Shown here piece by piece: positions 22,579 to 30,510 of a DNA stretch of 33,836 nucleotides; the first letter of the stretch is position 1; every line of letters starts with the position of its first letter. The stretch covers positions 1 through 33,836 of the forward strand of contig DWWN01000022.1 in the NCBI GenBank assembly GCA_019119685.1. The letters run 5' to 3'. The position numbers were made by a program, and so were the translations under genes. This DNA comes from Candidatus Faecalibacterium faecigallinarum (GTDB lineage: Bacteria > Bacillota > Clostridia > Oscillospirales > Ruminococcaceae). The notes below the pieces were generated by a model that saw only the letters and a list, made by a program, of their open reading frames with translations, did no database searches and was not told the origin of the DNA.

Positions 22579-23523
22579 ATGGCAGAAGTGAAAAACATCG
22601 CGACCCGCGACAGCTACGGCGCTACCCTGCAGGCGCTGGCCGCCGAACACCCCGAGCTGGTGGTGCTGGACGCCGACCTGTCGGTCTCCACCTGCACCGC
22701 CATGTTCCAGAAAGTGGCCCCCGAACGCTTTTTTGACTGCGGCATCGCCGAGGCCAACATGATGGGCGTGGCCGCCGGCCTGTCCACCATGGGACTGGTC
22801 CCCTTTGTGTCCAGCTTTGCCATGTTCGCCGCCGCGCGCGCCTATGAGCAGATCCTCAACTCCATCGCCTACCCCCGCCTCAACGTCAAGATCTGCGCCT
22901 CCCACGGCGGCATCTCGGTGGGTGAGGACGGCGCGTCCCACCAGTGCTGCGAGGACTTCGCCCTGATGCGCTCCCTGCCCGGCATGACCGTCATCTGCCC
23001 CTCGGACGATATCGAGGCCCGGGCCGCCGTCCGGGCTGCCTTCGAGATGGAAGGCCCCGTCTACCTGCGGCTGGGCCGCCTGGCAGTGCCCGTTTTCCAC
23101 GACCCCGACCACTATCACTTTGAGATCGGCAAGGGCGAGAAGGTCACCGAGGGCAGCGACATCGCCATCATCGCCACCGGCCTGGAAGTGAACGAGGCCC
23201 GCATCGCCGCCGAGCACCTGGCCGCCCAGGGCATTGGCGCGCGGGTGCTGAACATCCACACCATCAAGCCCCTGGATGAAGAGCTGATCCTGGAAGCCGC
23301 CCGCGACTGCGGGAAGGTCATCACCTGCGAGGAGCACAGCGTCATCGGCGGCCTGGGCGAGGCCGTCTGCTCCCTGCTGGCCGAAAAGCAGCCCGTCCCG
23401 GTCCGCCGCGTCGGCATTCAGGACCGCTTTGCCTGCTCCGGCCCCGCCTGGGACCTGATCCACGCCTTCGGCCTGGACGCCGCCACCATTGAAAAGACCG
23501 CCCACGAGATGCTGGGCTACTGA
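22579..23523 (+). CDS. Transketolase, C-terminal (pyrimidine-binding) subunit
   Basis: Second half of the split transketolase, 314 residues. It contains the pyrimidine-binding domain with FFDCGIAEANMMGVAAGLSTMG (catalytic Glu in the IAE motif), the SHGGISVGEDGASHQCCED loop and the C-terminal transketolase domain (IIATGLEVNEARIAAEHL, CEEHSVIGGLGEAV). The start at 22579 has AAGGAGGAGGG inside the end of the preceding gene. Split transketolases are usual in Clostridia and archaea. A terminator follows directly. Confidence 0.95.
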   Translation: MAEVKNIATRDSYGATLQALAAEHPELVVLDADLSVSTCTAMFQKVAPERFFDCGIAEANMMGVAAGLSTMGLVPFVSSFAMFAAARAYEQILNSIAYPRLNVKICASHGGISVGEDGASHQCCEDFALMRSLPGMTVICPSDDIEARAAVRAAFEMEGPVYLRLGRLAVPVFHDPDHYHFEIGKGEKVTEGSDIAIIATGLEVNEARIAAEHLAAQGIGARVLNIHTIKPLDEELILEAARDCGKVITCEEHSVIGGLGEAVCSLLAEKQPVPVRRVGIQDRFACSGPAWDLIHAFGLDAATIEKTAHEMLGY

Positions 23524-23536
23524 TACAGCGCAACAA

Positions 23537-23584
23537 AACGGCTCCCCCTTCTGCCCGCGCGGCGGAAAGGGGAGCCGTTTTTTC
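23537..23584. terminator. Bidirectional terminator between transketolase and flippase genes
   Basis: AACGGCTCCCC (23537-23547) and GGGGAGCCGTT (23569-23579) form an 11-bp stem. TTTTTT follows on the plus strand and TTTTG on the minus strand, so it can end both the transketolase operon and the convergent flippase operon. Confidence 0.85.
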
Positions 23585-23598
23585 TGTTTGCAGGGGCG

Positions 23599-25098
23599 TC
23601 AGTGGTAGATCTTTTCCACCACGCCGTCCACCCAGGCCACCAGAGGGGCGGCCCGGCGGCCCAGCAGCCGGGGCAGGATGGCCCGGCCCATGGCCCAGAC
23701 GCCGTCGAAGTTGTAAAGGATGACCACCCCGCACAAAAGGCCGGTCCACAGGCCGTAGAGGGGGACTTCCGCCAGGGTGATGGCCGCCTCGATGACCAGG
23801 AAGGCCACGTTCACCGTCATGTGGACCGGATGCAGCCGCAGCCGCAGCATCTGCCGGCTGTCCAGCGCCCGCAGCACAAACACCAGCACCATGGCCAGGA
23901 AAGAGGCATATGTGACGCCCACCGGGCCAAACCAGAGGATGCCCAGATAGTTCATGATGCAGTTGGCCACCGCCCCCGCCATCATGGTGTACAGGCTGTG
24001 GGTGGAGCGCTTGTAGACGACGTAGATGCTGTTCATAAACTGGGTAAAGCAGGTGAACACCGCCGCCAGCGTCAGGTAGGGGACGAACTGCCAGGCGTCG
24101 AAGTAGCTGGACTTCATGATGAGCATGACCGGGCGGCACAGCCACAGAATGCCCGCCGCGCAGCAGAACATGACGCTCGCATAGCTGCGGAACACGGTGG
24201 AAAAGAAATGGCTGCGGCCCTTTTCCTCGGTGACGGCGGACAGCTGCCAGGCGTCGTAAAAGATGGTGCCCAGGGTGTTCAAAATGGTGGGCAGGAAATA
24301 GCCGGTGGACAGCAGGCCGCTCCACTCGGCGCCGGTGCGGCCGCCGTAGCCCTCGCACATGGCGTTGACGAAGAACATATCCGATGCGTTGATGATCCAG
24401 AAGCTGATCTGGGCCGGGATCATGGGCAGGGAGAAGCGGAGCATTTCCCGCCACAAAGCCCCGTTGATGCGCCCAAAGTCGATGTAGCGCCACAGCTTGC
24501 CGGTAAAGAACAAAAACAGGCTGCTGGTGACGTCGCCGCAGATGATGGCCAGCAAATAGCCCTCGGCGCCCATGTCCAGCACCACCAGGTACAGCACATA
24601 GAACATCAGGGTCGCAAAGGTGCACAGCACCCCGTCGATGCCCACCAGGCGGTTCAGTTCCCGGCTGCGGATGAACTGGGTGCAGAGAGTGCGCAGGCAG
24701 CTGGTGAGGACGTAAATGCACAAAAAGACGCCGTAGTCCCCAATGCCGGGGGCCAGGCTGAGCAAAGGCCAGCAGAGCAGCAGCACCGCGTAGCCCAGCA
24801 GGATGGTCAGCAGGCCGTTGGTGAACACCTGCTTTTTGCTGTTGCCCTTGTCCAGGCCAAAGCGGATGATGGCGTTGGACATCCCCATCGACACCAGAGG
24901 GATGAGCAGGTTGGCGCACTGGCTCAGCAGCTTCGAGACGCCCATGCTCTGCACATCCCGCATGGCATAGGTCAAAAAGGGCTGGACGATCAGGGTCAGC
25001 AGCTTGGACGAAAAGCTGGAGATGGCAAAGATCATGGTGTTGCCGGCCAGCTTGGTATATTTATTCTGCCCCTGTTCCGGGGCGTTGTTCGGTTCCAA
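23599..25098 (-). CDS. Wzx-like polysaccharide / lipid-linked oligosaccharide flippase (MOP superfamily)
   Basis: A 499-residue membrane protein with about 12-14 predicted helices; N-terminal KLAGNTMIFAISSFSSKLLTLIVQPFLTYAM is typical of the oligosaccharide flippase branch. It probably moves a lipid-linked glycan across the membrane; the substrate is unknown, and no glycosyltransferases are adjacent. The start appears to be TTG at 25098, nine bases after GGAGGT; an ATG seven bases upstream is out of frame and gives only a 14-codon frame. It is the last gene of the lipoprotein-EamA-YgjP-flippase operon. Confidence 0.88.
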   Translation of the reverse strand: MEPNNAPEQGQNKYTKLAGNTMIFAISSFSSKLLTLIVQPFLTYAMRDVQSMGVSKLLSQCANLLIPLVSMGMSNAIIRFGLDKGNSKKQVFTNGLLTILLGYAVLLLCWPLLSLAPGIGDYGVFLCIYVLTSCLRTLCTQFIRSRELNRLVGIDGVLCTFATLMFYVLYLVVLDMGAEGYLLAIICGDVTSSLFLFFTGKLWRYIDFGRINGALWREMLRFSLPMIPAQISFWIINASDMFFVNAMCEGYGGRTGAEWSGLLSTGYFLPTILNTLGTIFYDAWQLSAVTEEKGRSHFFSTVFRSYASVMFCCAAGILWLCRPVMLIMKSSYFDAWQFVPYLTLAAVFTCFTQFMNSIYVVYKRSTHSLYTMMAGAVANCIMNYLGILWFGPVGVTYASFLAMVLVFVLRALDSRQMLRLRLHPVHMTVNVAFLVIEAAITLAEVPLYGLWTGLLCGVVILYNFDGVWAMGRAILPRLLGRRAAPLVAWVDGVVEKIYH

Positions 25099-25120
25099 AG
25101 GTCATTTACCTCCGTTTGTT

Positions 25121-25672
25121 TCAGCCTTCCCGCAGCAGGCGGCGGCGGGCTTTCCAGTCGGGCAGGCGCTTTTCCACCTCGGCCCAGAAGGCCGGGCTGT
25201 GGTTGGGCACCAGAAAATGGCAGAACTCATGCACCACCACATACAGCTGGGCTTCGGGGGGCATATCGTATAAAGCCAGCGCAAAGGTGATCTGCCGTTT
25301 GGCCGGGGCGCAGACGCCCCAGCGGCTGGTCATGGCGCGCACTTTGACGACGGGCATCCGGCCCCCCAGAGCCCCGGCAAAGGCAGGGAACACCTGCCGG
25401 CTCAGGGCGGTAAAATGGGCCAGGGCCGCCTCCCGGTCGGGCAGGGGACGGGCGGCCCGGCGCAGCTGCCGCTGGACCGCGGCCTCGATCCAGTCCCGGT
25501 GGGCCAGGACAAAGGCGTCCGCCTCCCGCACCGGGGTGCGCATCGGGATGCTGACCGCCACCGTGCCGTCGGAGCGGACCCGCAGGTTCAGGTTTTTCAC
25601 CCGGCGGCGGGCCAGTTCGTAGCAGACGCCGCCGGCCTGCCGCTGCTGGGCGGCCGCTTTATTCCCGGCCAC
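25121..25672 (-). CDS. YgjP-like (SprT/DUF45) zinc metallopeptidase
   Basis: Putative cytosolic zinc metallopeptidase of the YgjP/WLM group; substrates unknown. Key residues are HEFCH (148-152), the third-ligand region NHSPAFW (157-163) and the family motif SRWGVC (116-121). The RRRVKNLNLRVRSDGTVAVSIP beginning is normal for the family. The start is uncertain: the GTG at 25672 overlaps the EamA gene by 14 bases and has a weak ribosome site; TTG at 25732 would add 20 unlikely residues. It sits 22 bases before the flippase gene. The operon arrangement does not reveal a substrate. Confidence 0.85.
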   Translation of the reverse strand: MAGNKAAAQQRQAGGVCYELARRRVKNLNLRVRSDGTVAVSIPMRTPVREADAFVLAHRDWIEAAVQRQLRRAARPLPDREAALAHFTALSRQVFPAFAGALGGRMPVVKVRAMTSRWGVCAPAKRQITFALALYDMPPEAQLYVVVHEFCHFLVPNHSPAFWAEVEKRLPDWKARRRLLREG

Positions 25673-26588
25673 CGCCGGCAGGGCGGCGGAGCAGCCGCTC
25701 CAGGGGCAGCTGAGCCCCCACCACCGCCGCAAAGATCAGCACACAGCCCGCCAGCTCCCGCAGCGAAAGGTTCTGGCTCAGCAGCAGCCAGCCGCCCAGC
25801 GCCCCAAAGACGCTTTCCAGGCACATGGCCAGGCTGGCAATGGCGGGGTTCAGGTCCCGCTGGCCCAGGATCTGCAAGGTGTAGCCCACCCCGCTGGACA
25901 GCACCCCGCAGTACAGGACGGGCAGGGCGTTGGCCGTGAGGTCCGCAAGGGCCACCGTCTCGGTCAGGAGGGAGGCCGCGGTGCTCTCCACCGCCACCAC
26001 CAAGAACTGCACCAGGCTCAGCCGCACCCCGTCCAGCTGGGGGGAAAAGTGGTCCACCGCGATGATCTGGAAGGTGAACAGCACCGCGCACAAAAGCAAA
26101 ATGCCGTCGCTGGCCTCCACGCCCCCAAAGCCACCCTGCATACACAGCAGGTACAGCCCGGCCACCGACAGCACCACGCAGCCCCAGATCTGGGCCGGGC
26201 TCTTGCGGCCGAACAGCAGCCCCACCACCGGCACCAGCACCACATACATGGCGGTGATGAAGCTGGCCTTGGCGGTGGACGGGTTCAGGGTGATGCCGAT
26301 CTGCTGGGCCGCCGACGCGGCAAACAGCAGGGTGCCGCACACGGCGCCCCCCATCAGCAGCAGCCGGCGCCGGGGGCCGGCGCTGGGCGCTATAGGTTCC
26401 CCTTTGCGGCGGCGGACGGCGTCGAACACATGGCACAGCGGCCACAGGAACGCCACCGCCAGCCAGCTGCGGCAGGCCAAAAAGGCAAACGGCGCAAGCG
26501 CGGCGCCGGCGCTCTGGGCCACAAAGGCCAGGCCCCAGATCAGGGCGCAGAGCACCAGCATCATGGTATTTCTGGTCTGTGTTTTCAT
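25659..26588 (-). CDS. EamA-family (DMT superfamily) transporter
   Basis: A 309-residue protein with ten predicted helices in two EamA repeats (MMLVLCALIWGLAFVAQSAG at the N-terminus, second half from about 150). The STAKASFITAMYVVLVPVVG stretch is typical of amino-acid/metabolite drug-metabolite transporters. Substrate and direction cannot be inferred. The ATG at 26588 overlaps the upstream stop as ATGA, with GGAGGGG upstream. The 3' end overlaps the start of the YgjP-like gene, indicating co-translation. Confidence 0.9.
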   Translation of the reverse strand: MKTQTRNTMMLVLCALIWGLAFVAQSAGAALAPFAFLACRSWLAVAFLWPLCHVFDAVRRRKGEPIAPSAGPRRRLLLMGGAVCGTLLFAASAAQQIGITLNPSTAKASFITAMYVVLVPVVGLLFGRKSPAQIWGCVVLSVAGLYLLCMQGGFGGVEASDGILLLCAVLFTFQIIAVDHFSPQLDGVRLSLVQFLVVAVESTAASLLTETVALADLTANALPVLYCGVLSSGVGYTLQILGQRDLNPAIASLAMCLESVFGALGGWLLLSQNLSLRELAGCVLIFAAVVGAQLPLERLLRRPAGGGRE

Positions 26589-27130
26589 CCTGCGATCCCC
26601 TCCGCTTTGAACATCCCGTACAGATAGTACCGGCTGGAGTCATAGGAGATGGTCAGGCGGTACTGGGCCGAGGGGTCCAGTCCGCCGATGGTGAACCGGT
26701 AGTTGGAGCCGTCGGTGTGGATATAGCCGGTGGAGCCGTCCACATACTGGGCCCCGCCGTCCACCTTTTTCCACAGGGCGATCTTGTACTCCTGGACGCC
26801 CTCGGCGGTGCCGCAAGCGGTGATGGTCAGGCTGTCCCCCGACACCTGGAAATAGCCGGTGTTCCGGCTCCAAATGCCGTTATACACCCCGTACAGGGTG
26901 CCGTTTGCCACCACATTGGTCCACTGGGCCGTGGCGTCGGTGCCCTCCGGCAGCATGATGGGGTCGGTGGTGGCCTCGGCCCAGTTGGTGGTGTCCACTT
27001 CCTCTGCGCTGGAATAGCCCAGCATATTGGCCACGCTGTCTTTCAGGCTCTCGCAGCCGGTCAGGCCAAAGGCCAGCACGGCAGCCAGCAGCAGGGCAGC
27101 CAGCCGCATCCGTTTTGTTTTCCGTTCCAT
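26585..27130 (-). CDS. Putative lipoprotein of unknown function
   Basis: The 181-residue product has a basic N-terminus (MERKTKRMR), a hydrophobic signal and the lipobox LTGC, so it should be a membrane-anchored extracytoplasmic lipoprotein. The mature part is Trp/Tyr/Thr-rich and predicted mostly beta, with repeated GTLYGVYNG / GYFQVSGDSLTIT strands. I do not recognise a family. The ATG at 27130 has GGAGG. It is first in a four-gene operon with a transporter, a metallopeptidase and a flippase, from the promoter at 27184-27212. Confidence 0.8.
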   Translation of the reverse strand: MERKTKRMRLAALLLAAVLAFGLTGCESLKDSVANMLGYSSAEEVDTTNWAEATTDPIMLPEGTDATAQWTNVVANGTLYGVYNGIWSRNTGYFQVSGDSLTITACGTAEGVQEYKIALWKKVDGGAQYVDGSTGYIHTDGSNYRFTIGGLDPSAQYRLTISYDSSRYYLYGMFKAEGIAG

Positions 27131-27183
27131 AAAAACCTCCGGGCGGAACGCTTTTTTCCGCTATGTTGTGTGTCCACTGGGTT

Positions 27184-27212
27184 ATTATACCGCATTTTCC
27201 TCCTGCATACAA
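27184..27212 (-). promoter_or_regulatory. Promoter of the lipoprotein-EamA-YgjP-flippase operon
   Basis: Minus strand: -35 TTGTAT (27207-27212), 17-base spacer, -10 TATAAT (27184-27189). The -35 lies 13 bases past the stop of the upstream gene. The leader is about 45 bases. Confidence 0.7.
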
Positions 27213-27224
27213 CCGTTTTCCGCA

Positions 27225-28532
27225 TCAGGCCGACGGACCGGCGGCGGAGTTCGCGGCGGCCAGGCCGGCGCGCTCGGCCTCAGCCAGCTGGGGCCAGGCG
27301 CTGTTCTGGAACAGCGAGCCGTACCGGTACAGCGCGTATCCGCCCGCGCCAGCGGCCCGCAGGGCGGCCACCTGGTCCGCCAGCGCCCGGCCGGTGGACC
27401 AGCCTGAGACGCTGTCCGGGTTGGCCCCGCCGTCCCCGTCCCCGATGCGGTAGGCCCCCAGCCCCACATACAGGGCCGCGCTGCCCCGGGGCATGGCCAG
27501 CCATTCGGGCACGATGTTTTCAAACGCGAACCGCCGGGACCCGTTGGAGAGGGTATACCCCTGCCCCCAATAGATCTGCGGGCAGAGGTAGTCCACCACG
27601 GCCTCCCCGCCATCGGCGGCCAGCCAGCCGTATACGTCGCTGTACTGCTGCTCCATATCGTTGTCGGGGTTGCCCTGGGGGCTGACCCCAAAGCGGAGGG
27701 TGGGGTCGGCGGCCTTGACCGCGTCGTGGGCCGCCTTGACCAGGGCGGTGACGTTCTGCCGCCGCCACCCGGCCAGGTCCGCCGCGCCGCTGGCCGCAAA
27801 CGGGGCCGCGTCGATGGCGGGGTCGGTGGTGGGGTAGAAGTAGTCGTCAAAGTGCACCCCGTCCACCGGGTAATTGCGCACCAGCTCGGCCACCCCCTCT
27901 ACCACGTAGGCGGCCGCCTCGGGCAGGGCGGGGTTGAGGTACAGCCCGTCGCCCACCGCCGCCACCCATTCGGGGTGGGTGTTGGCCAGATTGTCCGCCG
28001 CCAGCGCGCCCGGCGAGGCGGCCGACGCCCGCAGCCGGTAGGGGTTGATCCACCCCTCGAAGGACAGCCCCCGCCCGTGGGCCGCCGTGAGCAGCAGGTC
28101 CAGTGGGTCAAAGCCGGGGGAGACCCCCTGCGTCCCGGTGCAGATATGGCTCCAGGGGAACAGGGCGCTGGGGTAGATGGCGTCCCCAAAGGGCCTCACC
28201 TGGACGATGACGGTGTTCAGGCCCAGAGCGGCGCAGTTGTCCATCATGGCCTCGGCCCCGGCCCGGAACGCATCCGCCGAAGTGTAGTCCATCCCCTGCA
28301 GTTCGATGTAGCTGATCCAGGCGGCCCGCCACTCCCCGGCGGCAGGCGCAGCCGGCCCCGAGGAAGCGCCGCCCCCGTCCGGCCGGACGCAGCCGCGCAG
28401 CCAGAGGCCCGCGGCCCCCAACGCGGCCGCGCCGGCGCCCAGCAAAAAGCCCCGCCGGGTGACGCCGGCCCCAGCCCGGCGGCGTCCGCCGTGCCGGGCC
28501 TGCCCGCGGCCTGTCCGATGGTTCTGTCTCAT
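27225..28532 (-). CDS. GHL10/DUF187-family glycosyl hydrolase-like lipoprotein with twin-Arg signal
   Basis: A 435-residue exported protein with a TIM-barrel of the GHL10 (DUF187, YngK-like) family; members act on, or bind, cell-wall or polysaccharide glycans. Characteristic segments are RAAWISYIELQGMDY, ALGLNTVIVQVRPFGDAIYPS, SFEGWINPYRLR, YPVDGVHFDDYFYP (candidate acidic catalytic residues) and DYLCPQIYWGQGY. The N-terminus is unusual: TRRGFLLGAGAAALGAAG (25-42) is a twin-arginine motif, ending in LRGC (C48), a lipobox-like Cys. ATG at 28532 follows GGGAGGG; the longer frame is rejected. It has its own extended -10 promoter. Confidence 0.88.
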   Translation of the reverse strand: MRQNHRTGRGQARHGGRRRAGAGVTRRGFLLGAGAAALGAAGLWLRGCVRPDGGGASSGPAAPAAGEWRAAWISYIELQGMDYTSADAFRAGAEAMMDNCAALGLNTVIVQVRPFGDAIYPSALFPWSHICTGTQGVSPGFDPLDLLLTAAHGRGLSFEGWINPYRLRASAASPGALAADNLANTHPEWVAAVGDGLYLNPALPEAAAYVVEGVAELVRNYPVDGVHFDDYFYPTTDPAIDAAPFAASGAADLAGWRRQNVTALVKAAHDAVKAADPTLRFGVSPQGNPDNDMEQQYSDVYGWLAADGGEAVVDYLCPQIYWGQGYTLSNGSRRFAFENIVPEWLAMPRGSAALYVGLGAYRIGDGDGGANPDSVSGWSTGRALADQVAALRAAGAGGYALYRYGSLFQNSAWPQLAEAERAGLAAANSAAGPSA

Positions 28533-28564
28533 ATCCAGCCCTCCCTGCCTGCTTTTGTCCCACC

Positions 28565-28573
28565 AGTATAGCA
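28565..28573 (-). promoter_or_regulatory. Extended -10 promoter of the GHL10 gene
   Basis: Minus strand TGCTATACT (TG at 28572-28573, TATACT at 28565-28570). No good -35. The leader is about 25-30 bases. Confidence 0.5.
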
Positions 28574-28610
28574 CATTTTGCCTCCAAAGCGGCAAAGTTT
28601 CCGCAAAGTC

Positions 28611-28639
28611 TTTTCATTTGGGCGCAAATCTGCTATACT
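28611..28639 (+). promoter_or_regulatory. tRNA promoter
   Basis: -35-like TTTTCA (28611-28616), 17 bases, -10 TATACT (28634-28639) with the TG of an extended -10 at 28631-28632. It stands 40 bases before the truncated tRNA-Met. It is the only evident promoter for the intact tRNA at 28867, which would then be transcribed through the broken copy. Confidence 0.6.
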
Positions 28640-28679
28640 AATATAGTATCCCCCTGGACGCTTATGCAGGAGGCTCTGC

Positions 28680-28727
28680 GGGCCAGTAGCTCAGCTGGTC
28701 AGAGCTGGCGGCTCATAACCGGCTGGC
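28680..28727 (+). pseudogene. tRNA-Met (CAT) truncated after the anticodon arm
   Basis: The sequence has a normal acceptor 5' strand GGGCCAG, a D-arm GCTC..GAGC and an anticodon loop CTCATAA (28712-28718). After CTCATAACC the 3' side no longer pairs properly (one mismatch in the stem) and there is no variable loop, T-arm (no GTTCGA) or acceptor 3' strand. The break coincides with GCTCATAAC, which is identical in the intact tRNA at 28867, pointing to recombination at the anticodon loop. Confidence 0.75.
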
Positions 28728-28802
28728 CCTGCCAACCGGCGCTTCCAAAACATCCGCATATTCGTCGTTTTCTCGCCGTCATAACGGCAAAAAAGCGTTT
28801 CC

Positions 28803-28819
28803 ACCTACTTTTTACCTAC
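28803..28819. repeat. ACCTAC direct repeats, possible integrase arm sites
   Basis: ACCTAC occurs at 28803-28808 and 28814-28819, eleven bases (one helical turn) apart, in the 140 bases between the broken and intact tRNAs. Arm-type integrase sites are often short direct repeats at such spacing near the att core. Only two copies are seen. The rest of 28728-28866 holds a small GCCGT/ACGGC stem and nothing I recognise. Confidence 0.3.
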
Positions 28820-28866
28820 GAAGGGCATCCGAATGCGCCCTCGCAGGTCCAGCTTCATCTCCATAC

Positions 28867-28942
28867 GGGCCAGTAGTTCAGCGGTCAGAACTCCCCGCTC
28901 ATAACGGGGTTATCGCGGGTTCGAATCCTGCCTGGCCCACCA
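28867..28942 (+). tRNA. tRNA-Met (anticodon CAT)
   Basis: A complete 76-base cloverleaf including encoded CCA. Acceptor GGGCCAG/CTGGCCC; D-arm GTTC/GAAC; anticodon arm CCCCG-CTCATAA-CGGGG with CAT at 28900-28902; T-arm GCGGG-TTCGAAT-CCTGC (one G-U). The 1-72 pair is matched and the anticodon stem lacks the three GC pairs of initiator tRNA, so it is an elongator type; a lysidine-modified Ile2 identity cannot be fully excluded. It differs from the truncated host-type copy at 28680 in the D-arm and anticodon stem. Confidence 0.92.
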
Positions 28943-28973
28943 AAAAGCACGAAACATCGCGTTTCGTGCTTTT
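28943..28973. terminator. Bidirectional terminator between tRNA-Met and integrase
   Basis: AAAAGCACGAAAC (28943-28955) and GTTTCGTGCTTTT (28961-28973) form a perfect 13-bp stem directly after the tRNA CCA. The T-rich flanks work in both directions: for the tRNA on the plus strand and for the integrase mRNA on the minus strand. Confidence 0.85.
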
Positions 28974-28998
28974 CTTTCTGCCTTTTGGCGGAAATTGT

Positions 28999-30480
28999 TT
29001 ATTCGCTGTACAGTTCCTGGCTCATCTGTTTGCGTATCTCCTCGCGGCGGCGGTCATACACCTGGGTATAGATCGCCAGCGTTGTGCTGGGCTGGGCGTG
29101 GCCCGCTTCCGCCGCCACTGTGGCGATGCCGATGTTGGGGTTGGACAACAGGATGCTGACGAAGGTGTGCCGGAACATGTGGGGGTGCAGCCCTTCGATG
29201 CCCGCCTTTTTGCCGACCCGCCGCACCAGACTGCCGTAGCTATCCGGGTTGATGGGGAAGCCGTGGTCGTTGCAGATCACAAAGTCATTCCCTCGCAGAG
29301 CCAGCAGGGAAGAAGCATACTTGGCCGATTTTCTATCCAGGCTTTTCTGCCAGGCCGCGCCCATCACCTTTTTCTGAGCTTTCCACTGCCGGTAGTAGTC
29401 CTCCAGGAAAGCCATAAATTCCGGTGCAACGTCCACATCCCGGACATTGTTCTCTTTGGTTGCGGTGAGCTGGTAGCCGAAATTCTGAAAGACCAGCAGA
29501 GACTTGGAAATGTGGATTGTGCACTCCTTGAAGTTCACATCCTGCCACGTCAGTCCGGCCAGCTCTCCGCGGCGGACGCCGGTATTCAGCAAAGACAGAA
29601 TGATCGCCCGCTCCAGCAGGGAGCACTCTTTTAGCGTTTGCTGCAGGCGCTCCACCTCGTCTTTATGAAGGCAGTCCACGCTCTTTCCTTTCTTACCGCA
29701 GGCCCGTATCTGGGGCGGCTTGGCGTCTACGTTGTAGTTCTCGTTGGCGTAGTTGATCACGGCACGGATAAACAGAACGTATTCCCGCATGGTTTTCTGG
29801 GTGATGGGCCGCTCGTCCGTCTCTACCTCAAAGAGAGTCTCAACCTCCTGTCCCAGCGCTTTTGCAATCTGCTGCGCGGAATCAAGCGAGACGCTTTCCC
29901 CGCGGAAGGACTTTTCCACCGTTTCTTCTTTGATGGTGCAAAATTCTGCGATTTTGGGGCAGGACATGGTCTTGTACGCCTTGGCCCCCGGTTTCAGCGT
30001 CGCCCGCTGATAGACCCGGGTGCATCCTTTCTCCAACAGGCGGAGGACCTGGTCGCAATCCTTCTTGGTGATGGTGCCGATCGGTTTTTGTGCGAACTGG
30101 GGATAGCCTCTGATTTTGTTGAGGTAGCCATTCTTATTACGGGTCGTATTCGCCTTGTTCCGGTGCTGCTCTGCATCGCCTTTCAGGCGGGCGGACGGCT
30201 CCAACAGAGAACGGTTGGAGTCAATGTACTCTCTTGCCACCTGCTCGAACGTTTTGCCGCCGCCAGCCATTTCCTTGTCGATCTGAGCCTGCTGCTCCCG
30301 CTCAAACTCCACCGCCGCCGCATTCGCCGCTGCCAGGCGCTGGCGGGCCGTTTTCAGCTCGGTAGGGTCAAAGTCAAAGCGGCCATAGCGCCGCTCCGAT
30401 TTTCCATTCACCATGACAATGGCGGTGAGCTGGAAATACTTGGGCTTTTTCTTGGGTTCGATCAGTTTTACAGAAGCCAT
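28999..30480 (-). CDS. int: Tyrosine integrase with embedded XRE-type helix-turn-helix
   Basis: Site-specific recombinase of the element, 493 residues against about 380-410 for Tn916-type integrases. Order: N-terminal arm-binding region (about 1-60), core-binding region from about 75, an insertion at about 168-218 that reads as a Cro/CI-like HTH (CPKIAEFCTIKEETVEKSFRGES, then SLDSAQQIAKALGQEVETLFEV), the rest of the core-binding helix (LFIRAVINYANEN), and the catalytic domain. Catalytic residues are R303 (TGVRRGE), a Lys in TATKENN, H434/R437 (HMFRH), H461 (AGHAQ) and nucleophile Y471 (AIYTQV). ATG at 30480 has AAAGGAGG. It points towards the tRNA, as usual for tRNA-targeting elements. Confidence 0.95.
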   Translation of the reverse strand: MASVKLIEPKKKPKYFQLTAIVMVNGKSERRYGRFDFDPTELKTARQRLAAANAAAVEFEREQQAQIDKEMAGGGKTFEQVAREYIDSNRSLLEPSARLKGDAEQHRNKANTTRNKNGYLNKIRGYPQFAQKPIGTITKKDCDQVLRLLEKGCTRVYQRATLKPGAKAYKTMSCPKIAEFCTIKEETVEKSFRGESVSLDSAQQIAKALGQEVETLFEVETDERPITQKTMREYVLFIRAVINYANENYNVDAKPPQIRACGKKGKSVDCLHKDEVERLQQTLKECSLLERAIILSLLNTGVRRGELAGLTWQDVNFKECTIHISKSLLVFQNFGYQLTATKENNVRDVDVAPEFMAFLEDYYRQWKAQKKVMGAAWQKSLDRKSAKYASSLLALRGNDFVICNDHGFPINPDSYGSLVRRVGKKAGIEGLHPHMFRHTFVSILLSNPNIGIATVAAEAGHAQPSTTLAIYTQVYDRRREEIRKQMSQELYSE

Positions 30481-30510
30481 ACTCGTAACCTCCTTTCTTC
30501 TGTCATGGTG

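Noticed and set aside
21436-23505. Long minus-strand frame across the transketolase genes
   Set aside because: Gly/His/Val-rich antisense composition, no start signals, and both transketolase halves are unmistakable on the plus strand.
25061-25105. A 14-codon frame starting at ATG 25105, just before the flippase
   Set aside because: The ATG is three bases from GGAGGT, too close for initiation; the in-frame TTG at 25098 fits the spacing and the long flippase frame.
28680-28756. A second functional tRNA
   Set aside because: Acceptor 5' strand, D-arm and anticodon loop are good, but there is no T-arm, no matching acceptor 3' strand and the anticodon stem is mispaired.
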